Source: Haliotis asinina (lineage: Eukaryota; Mollusca; Gastropoda; Lepetellida; Haliotidae). Taken from it: a stretch of 64,000 nucleotides of DNA. Positions 21,001 through 30,000 of the stretch are shown piece after piece (the first letter of the stretch is position 1; each line of letters starts with the position of its first letter). Under the pieces are notes generated by a model. It made no database searches. It was not told the origin of the DNA and was given only the letters and a program-made list of their open reading frames with translations. The translations under genes were made by a program, and so were the position numbers. The stretch is from NCBI RefSeq assembly GCF_037392515.1, contig NC_090287.1, positions 9,283,501 through 9,347,500 of the forward strand. The letters are read 5' to 3'.

Positions 21001-24000
21001 TTCTAAAATATCTCAAGGTTTCGAAAGATCAGACTTCTCCACCATGTGTCAAGATAAATATTACCATTAAGTCAAATGCTAACAAAACACAGTCTATAGG
21101 TAAGCCTAACTTTCTAAAGAACGTTATACCGAAGTAGATATAACTATCAACCATTTCAGAAATTTTTGTGGTTTTTGATGGTTCTTTCCCAAATATTGCT
21201 TTTTAAGTTTTGTTTACATTCACTTTAGTCTATAGCCCGTAAATGAGTCCAAACCATCTTGTAGTCCCTTTGACGATTCGTTACTTTCTGTTGTATCATG
21301 TGCATATAGTAAAACTACCAACTTAACAAATTTCACTAAAACTTCGTCATCGTTTTAGTTGGCATTTACACCATTACAGTCTGAAATAAGTTACTGAGAT
21401 TCAACATCATTTATAAAAATGGGAAATAACAATGATGCCAGATTTTCACCCTGTCTGACGCCATTGTTACATGAAAAGTGGTTTGAGAGATCATTATTAC
21501 TTTGGAATAAGATTCATGTCTATAAACACGTTATTCATAAAGAGAATTCATTTTTAACACGTCTTCGTCAAGCTTTATTGAATGTTTTCCCGGCAGTATG
21601 ACTCGCTACACGGTTTAGATTTCTTAATATCTGGTGAACTCGTTAATTTACCATGAGCTAGTACTCATTCAAGTGGTGAACTCGTCAGCTGAGACGAGCC
21701 CTGAACTGTCAAAACGACTTTAGTTGGAGTTAATTACTTCACACGACACCTGCAAGTCGGCTTTGCGCAACTCTCTGCAGGTCTAGTTTATTCAAATGTC
21801 TGCCTGGCGGAAAGCCCTCACTAAAACAGCAAGTCACAGGCAAGGAATGAGGAATGTAAGGTGGGTGTTTTAATGAGGCCATGTAGAAAACCCTTCATGA
21901 CTTGACAAAAGAAAAGTAAAGTGTAATGAATGAATTAAACTATAGCATACTGTCATGAATAGACAAACAGTCTAGTTCAAAAGGGTGTGCGCAAGAGCAA
22001 GTTAGTCATTTCATCTTGCATAGACTATAAAACACTGAATGCAGTTGAATTTCAAAGAGCCCGCGCTCGGCAGAGCATACGATTTGAAACTATTGTTAAC
22101 AAGATGTAAAGAAGGCGCTAAAGGTTGAAATTATATTTCATGCTAGCTTTTCCTTTTGCATGGAACCTTATAAATTGTACAGTTTGACTTTAAACTGTGT
22201 AAACTAAAATATGTATACAGTTTTAGTTCTATTTTTGGGGTGGGTGATGGGTGGTGTTTGCATGCGCCAATGTCCTTTGACACTGCTGCCTCTGGACACC
22301 AGTGGTGAAGATCATCAAGGATTATTTACATGTGTGTATTGCAATACCAGATTAAAATATAAATCGCATTTTTAACGCATAGCCAAAGGTGTGCTGTGAA
22401 AAAAAGAGCGCCCTCTAAGATTCCCTCCTGCAACTGTAAGACAGCATAAACTCTACGGTAATGTAGCCTTACAAACAGTTTCACTCTCACCAGCAAACAG
22501 ATTGGACGTGAACAACAAGGAGAGAGAGCCAAAGATGAGACTTGACCCAAGAGACATATAAAACCACGTTGAGAAAATCACTACGGAGAAAAAAAACACA
22601 CAAGTACCCCAGAAAGCCACCGTAGAAGACAGGTAACAGGTAAAATGAAAACAGTGACAGCCCAGAGGGAACAGAAGCCAACACTCTAACCTATGAAAAT
22701 GCAAGATACGTCAGAGATGCAAGCTGTAGTGAATCGGGCTGCTTTGAAACGAGCGAACACCGACTTGAAACGTCAGAGATGCAAGCTGTAGTGAATCGGG
22801 CTGCTTTGAAACGAGTGAACACCGACTTGAAACGTCAGAGATGCAAGCTGTAGTGAATCGGGCTGCTTTGAAACGAGTGAACACCGACTTGAAACGTCAG
22901 AGATGCAAGCTGTAGTGAATCGGGCTGCTTTGAAACGAGTGAACACCGACTTGAAACGTCAGAGATGCAAGCTGTAGTGAATCGGGCTGCTTTGAAACGA
23001 GTGAAAACCGACTTGAAACGTCAGAGATGCAAGCTGTAGTGAATCGGGCTGCTTTGAAACGAGTGAACACCGACTTGAAACGTCAGAGATGCAAGCTGTA
23101 GTGAATCGGGCTGCTTTGAAACGAGTGAACACCGACTTGAAACGTCAGAGATGCAAGCTGTAGTGAATCGGGCTGCTTTGAAACGAGTGAAAACCGACTT
23201 GAAACGTCAGAGATGCAAGCTGTAGTGAATCGGGCTGCTTTGAAACGAGTGAACACCGACTTGAAACGTCAGAGATGCAAGCTGTAGTGAATCGGGCTGC
23301 TTTGAAACGAGTGAAAACCGACTTGAAACGTCAGAGATGCAAGCTGTAGTGAATCGGGCTGCTTTGAAACGAGTGAAAACCGACTTGAATCGTCAGAGAT
23401 GCAAGCTGTAGTGAATCGGGCTGCTTTGAAACGAGTGAACACTGACTTGAAACGTCAGAGATGCAAGCTGTAGTGAATCGGGCTGCTTTGAAACGAGTGA
23501 AAACCGACTTGAAACGTCAGAGATGCAAGCTGTAGTGAATCGGGCTGCTTTGAAACGAGTGAAAACCGACTTGAAACGTCAGAGATGCAAGCTGTAGTGA
23601 ATCGGGCTGCTTTGAAACGAGTGAAAACCGACTTGAAACGTCAACAGTATAAAAGAAAGCTTGAACCCCTGTAATCTGAACACTTGTATAGGATCATGGT
23701 GGGAGTGATTATCTGTCTGGACTGTGGGAAGAGGTTCACATGAAAAGATAATCTACAGAGACATTGGAAGCAGATGCACGCTCCAAATATACCTCCTCCA
23801 CTGAATAACGACAGAACAGAAGTTTATTTCCGTAAATCATACAACATGACATAGAGAACACACAGTCATTTACATTACAGTAACATGTGATGAGATATAT
23901 TGATTACAGTTGTATAAAAGACTTATAGCAGTTTTAGCGAAAAGGGATAGTTTCAATACTAGTGGGCTATAATCTGATTGAGTGACATACATTTGTCCAC

Positions 24001-27000
24001 AGGTGGGTTACTACAAAAATAAGAGTATCTCCTTACGTTCAGCATCAAGTTGTGTTCATGATAAACTAATATGAAATCATAACAAATAACATTATTTTCA
24101 CACACAGTACATGTTTTGTTTCCTAGATCCACATTAAACCATCATCCCGTTTCAATTGGTAATATATGATTAGAAGTTCTTAATTTTGTTAACCAGATAC
24201 GAACATTTGGTGGGAGGTCTAAAAGACAGGGTTCTAAGGTGAGTTTTACATAAATGATAATATTTTCTTTTAGATGCATTTGAGCATCTGCGTACTATGA
24301 TTGTTTGATCTGGTCAATTAATGAAGTTTTGACATAAAGTTTCAAGCAGTGGATGGTAGGAAACTTTTGTGATTTCCAAATAGAAGGCATTTGAAGAATA
24401 CTTTTGACTGCTTATAGTTAGCTGATCGAAATCAGCATTCTGGGGAGATGATCTGAATTTCATAACGTTATAAACAATGTGGGGAAATTTACTATACTAC
24501 CCACAAAAAGGAACTGTGCATTGTCAAAATATCATCCCAGTTGATAAGTATAATAACAATGTCAAAAATACAGTATGGTTCAAAATTATTGAGAATAGCT
24601 AAAGCATTTCATATTATTAAACGAGAACAAATCAGATAAAATTGAATGTATTGTGAAAGTGAACTGACCTTTTCATGTTGTGTAGGTAACAATTTAATAT
24701 TTTATCAAGTCTCCTTGAGCCTCACGGCACAGTCTAAGACGGGTAGGCATACTTCCTATCAGAGAGGTTAGTGTCTCGTGAGTTATGCTGTCCCAGTATC
24801 GGACCACTTCTCTCTTCATGTCTTCAATTTTTGTCAACCCCTTTTGATTCACACATTCCTTCATCATCCCCCAAATGTTCTCAATGGGATTTAAGTCAGG
24901 ACTATATGCAGGAAATGGTAATGCAGTCACATTTTTCTCCTGAAACCACTGCTTGGCATGTTTTGCGGTGTGTTTAGGATCATAATCTTGCTGCAAAATC
25001 CAGTCATTTCGATAAAACACATGTGCACGTGGAAGGAGAAAATGATCTAATATGTTAGTGTAGCGTTGACTTGTCAGATTTCCCTCAAACACACACAGCG
25101 GGATCGTTCCTAATAAGGATATCCCTCCCCATACATGAAACTTTGGGCTGTATTTAGGTCGTCGATACAACGGTGCTGACGCAGACTTTGTCCATATTTT
25201 CACATTATTGGGATATACCCATATTGAGCTTTCATCAGTAAAAATCACATTTTCCCAGTCAAAGTTTGCATGTGCCAAACACCACTCAACACGCCTGTCT
25301 TTATGTTCTTGTTTCATGAGAGGAGAAGGAATTCCAGTCTTTTTCTCCCATCCAAGATCAATCAAATTTCTTCTAACTGTAGATTTTGATGCAACTGTTG
25401 ATCCCCTTTCTATCATTTCATACCTGATGTTGGAGATGCTTGCCCTTTGCTTTTAAGACGCTAAAAGTCCCAGCCGGACGCGATCTGAGAAGTCCAATTT
25501 TATGGGTCTCCCTGCTCCTTTCTGGTGCCCAAAATCCTTTCCCTCTTTAAAATTCTTCCTAATCCTTTACACAGTAGAAAGAGGAGTTCCTGTTCTCTCT
25601 GCCAATGTATTTACATCATCAATTCCTTGATTACACAACTCAAAAATCAACCTTCTTTTATCTTCAGCAGACATTATTGACAGTGCTGAGGAAAATGACG
25701 TCTGCTACAAATTCAGGGGAGGTAACTCTAATTGTACTATACTGAGTAGGCCAAGATGAGTTACCTCCCTTATACCATTACTTAGTTTTAAGTATCAGTG
25801 AATCAGTTGAGGTGTTAGGATAGCTCAAAGTAAGAAGAAAAATTCTCAATAATTATGAACCAGACTATACATATAAACTTAATTGGAGGGGATCATGAGA
25901 CCATAACAAGTTGGGAGAATTTCAACTGAAAAGTCAATCATAATGACGTCCCGAGTCCACGAGCGGGACAGGAATCAAACGACCATGTCACAAGCTCAAT
26001 AACGGGTATGTCCACCATCGGCAGTGAGAACAGCAGTGCATCGATGACACGCAGAGCCAATTAAATGTGCAAGGAAGGCTTGTGGGATGTCACGCCACAT
26101 TCTCTCAAGTTCTGTTGCAAGGTCAAGGACGTCATCTTGCGGATAAGGAAGACGGCGTGGACGTCGATTGACCTTGTCTCACACATGCTCCATGGAGTTG
26201 CGTAGCGTAGAGAATATGACCAGTCTTCACTTGAGTAATTATGAAACATGGGGTAGGAAACGTGAGTGCACAACCAAATGAGGACATGGGAGTGTACCTT
26301 TGATGGTGGTGATATTTCATTTTGACATATTTTTCGATCCGAAGCGAGGGAAGTACGTTGCCAACCTTTTCCACTTTGAATGTTCTTCGAAAGTTTTGAA
26401 CATGTTTAAAACATTTACAGCATGTTACAAGAATTGACCCGAACAGTTGGAATGCATTACTGTAAGAAGTTTTAGAATTCACTTCGAATTTCCAGGAATC
26501 TCAGAAATTCAGACAGCATTTCGACTCATTACGGCTCAAGTGTGATAGAGGTGTTAGGCCTTTTGGCAAGTCAAAACATTGATAACAGAACAGTCTCGTT
26601 TCCTGTTTACTGGGTTCCGTCCTGTTGCACAAGTTAGTGCGATAACCAGTCCAGTTTTGTTTAGACTAATTCTTTAAAGTGGATGCATGATTATTAATCA
26701 GTATGATTTGAAACGTCTAAGCACTTGTGTACTGCAACACCACTGCGCTCATTCTAATCCATGCAGACACGCCGTATATCATGCTCTGTCGCACAGCAAG
26801 CTTTGACAAACGGAAATCTGGAAATCGTGGAAATCTCAAAACGAGGCTCTGCCGCAAGAAAACGTTGGCCGTCTGGTATAAATTGACACTTTAACAATTT
26901 CATTGTGCATTACAGAACTACATTGAATAAACGCGAAAAAAACACATGTAACCAGTGAGCCAGATGCATTGTGAATCATGTTATGGCGTCATCATACAGG

Positions 27001-30000
27001 GTCAGTCTGTGATTTCTTAGTCAAGATGTGATGCCTACACCTCGCCATAAATGATAGAAATACGGTGTTAATAAAGTTTAAAGTTAAAATGCGTTTTTAA
27101 CATTTTCTTGTGAAACAAGGCATTGGAATGAAGTGTAACCAGAGTTGTTTGTGATGTCTATTTTCACTTTCACAGGAGATCGACTGAAAATTAGGCCTTT
27201 GAATAGGTTATTGAGATTCATGTTTTGGCATGTTATTTGAAAGGGGTCCCCCCTAGAGTGAATTCGTTAACAAACAACAATTCGATTTCAGCTCACTTGA
27301 AAGTAGGAAATAACCTACCAGCTAGTGTATATCTGGTGATTGTTAAAACACTTGGACGTGCGAGCGCTGGACACCTCCACAAAACTAATTCAACCGAGGA
27401 TAATCTACAACATAGTCTCCCTGATACTACTGATGGCGAAGGTGTTCACTTCATTTCAGAACTGACAGAACTGACATTGGCGAAAACAATTCAGTGTATT
27501 GTACTTTATATACATTATCGAAAATGGCTGTATTCAGCGTCTAATAGTCAAAGCAGGCTGAAATGACTAAGCACCCTTTTGAACTAGACTGTCTATATAC
27601 TCATGACAGTATGCTATACATAAATTTATATATTACTCTTTACTTTTGTTTCATCAAGTCATTTAGTGTTTTCTGTGTGAACCACCTTTCATTCCGGCTG
27701 CATTCAGTGCTGTAGTCAGTGCAGGGTGAAATGACTACCTTATACTCGCGAGCACCCGATTAAACTAGACTATGTATTCATGACAGTGCGCTTTATAATG
27801 TATTCATCATACATGTACTTTACTTTTGTTTTCTCAAGTCATGAAGGGTTTTCTACATGGCAGCATTAAAACACTCACCTTCATTCCCCTTTCCTGGCCT
27901 GTGACGTGCTGTTTACGCACAAGTCATCCAATCTGATCACGTGACTTGGATTAACCAGTGAATTTTCCTTAACCTTTCCTCCACCTTCTCACCACCAAAA
28001 CCTCCTGGCGACCCTTACACCACTTTTCACGTTGTATATGGTTCTGAATACAGATCGTCAGAGAAGATTGAAATACTAGTTAAATCACCTGACATTCCAT
28101 TGGTTACACGATAAACTGATTAGTGTTCTAGAAGCAACTTTAGTCTTTTTTGTATGATATTCTGAATTAATTACTCCTAAGTTAGAAGTGCTGTTCGAGT
28201 GATCAAATGGTCGGTCAATCACGTTACATACTAGCTGTGACGGGGTCTTCGTACTGTATTAAGTCCCCGTATGTGACAGTATACAACGTCCATGCATTTT
28301 AGCGGTACATGGCCCTGTGCACTTATCGATATCCATAAAACAAGAAACATCGAAATAAACTTCAGGGAGCGTGTTTCTTATTTTTCTTTCACTTGTACAG
28401 TTTTGCGTCACATTCGTTGCTTAGATGAGTTTATTGGTGGGGGTTACAATTTCAATCGATTTTTGATCGATTTCTGAGCTCCTATTATCGAGTTATAAAC
28501 AGCACTGGAATTGGTACGCAAGAAAAGTAAGTGGTGCATTATAGAGCAATCGATTCTTTTGTAATGGGAGAAAGTGTTTAGAACCACCTATGCTTTACCT
28601 AACATGATTCCAGCATAACAGACACACCCATACAATCAGTTTCCGAGTTTCCAATGGCACATTCTATTAAATCTTTTGAAGGAAAGGAATCATGTTAAGA
28701 AACCTAAATACTTCCGAAAAATTACTGGAAACATTTTGGAGCAAAAATGCGGCAATAGAATTTAATAGTGATTTTCAATTTCCACGAATTCCTATTTAAG
28801 GGGTCTTAACCCAGAGATTTGGGGGGGACACCATTGGCTCAAACACCCTCCATCGAAAGTTGGTGTAATATGTTATGCACTTTTCACATGACTCAGGGGG
28901 GTAACGTGTGTTAATGAACGGGCACAGGATCCCTCATTGCTGAACCACTTCAAGTAGAGAGAACCACCTTATATATACTAGGCTAAAAGATTTCTTAGGG
29001 GTTTTTTTTGTCCCGGATATCGACTTGCGCCAAACCCGAAGGCCAAACCCACCAATATTAAGACATAAGAAATAGGCCTCACACGTTGTACCCATGTGGG
29101 AAGTCGAACACGGGTCTTCGGTGTGACGAGCGAACGCTTTATCCACTGGGCTACCCCACCGTTGTATCTTCATCATAAATATAGGTCGTCTTATGTTAAA
29201 ATTGAAAAAGTGAAAAAAACAAAAACATAAAAAACTCACAAGTAATCTTTTCCTGTTAATGTTCAAAAACCACCTGTCGGGCCCTTCACGCCTTTGGAGA
29301 ATTGGTCTTGCTTACTGTCGAAAATGACCTGGTTGCGCCCATGCAATCGGCGAAAAAACGGGACGAATGTTAAGGAAGGAAACTAAACCAAAAGTAATAA
29401 GAATCCACGACGTTTATGGTTTGTACACCTTGCTACACTCTTACATAAACTCAGGCTGCAATACAAAGTGTACATAACTGTCTCTCCTCCCAGCTCCAAA
29501 AGTATGGCTCCGTTGCGTGTCTTAAAGACTCAACTCTGTTTATGGTTCCATGAACTCCCAGTCACGTAAACAGAATACATCGACCACGTGTTACTCTTCT
29601 GTGTAGTAAATCGGTTATTGAACATGGCCACTAATTTTGGTTCGGATATATTTATATATTCTGAAGGACTGATCGTGTCTCCACATTGATGTTGTCAAGG
29701 TGGCCGATCAAACTCCGATAACGATGTATTTGTCACTGCTTTTATATTGCATTGAAGGTTTACACTACGCTCCCTCTACATCCTTGAATAGGGCCCTTTA
29801 TAACCTTCCTGTTGTACAGGCATGCGTAAACATTTTGCAAACTGTGCCCGATGTATTGAAGCATTGTATAGTGCTGGTGGCCTCAACGGTAGGGTCCACG
29901 TTGCACGGTGCATAATTGGTCGAAGGACTCGCTGGGACCAGTCCATCACTTGATTTGTAGATATACAATTGCTCTCGGAATAGTTCCGGCCACTTTGTGT

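Noticed and set aside
22453-22704. Hydrophobic minus-strand ORF resembling a membrane protein
   Set aside because: No recognisable family, overlaps other equally open frames, no splice context; likely chance.
22709-23638. CRISPR-like array
   Set aside because: The 62-bp units are contiguous with no unique spacers, and the setting is an animal gene intron; it is a satellite.
27225-27566. 113-codon plus-strand ORF
   Set aside because: Runs into a dispersed repeat and resembles no family; no supporting splice or poly(A) context.
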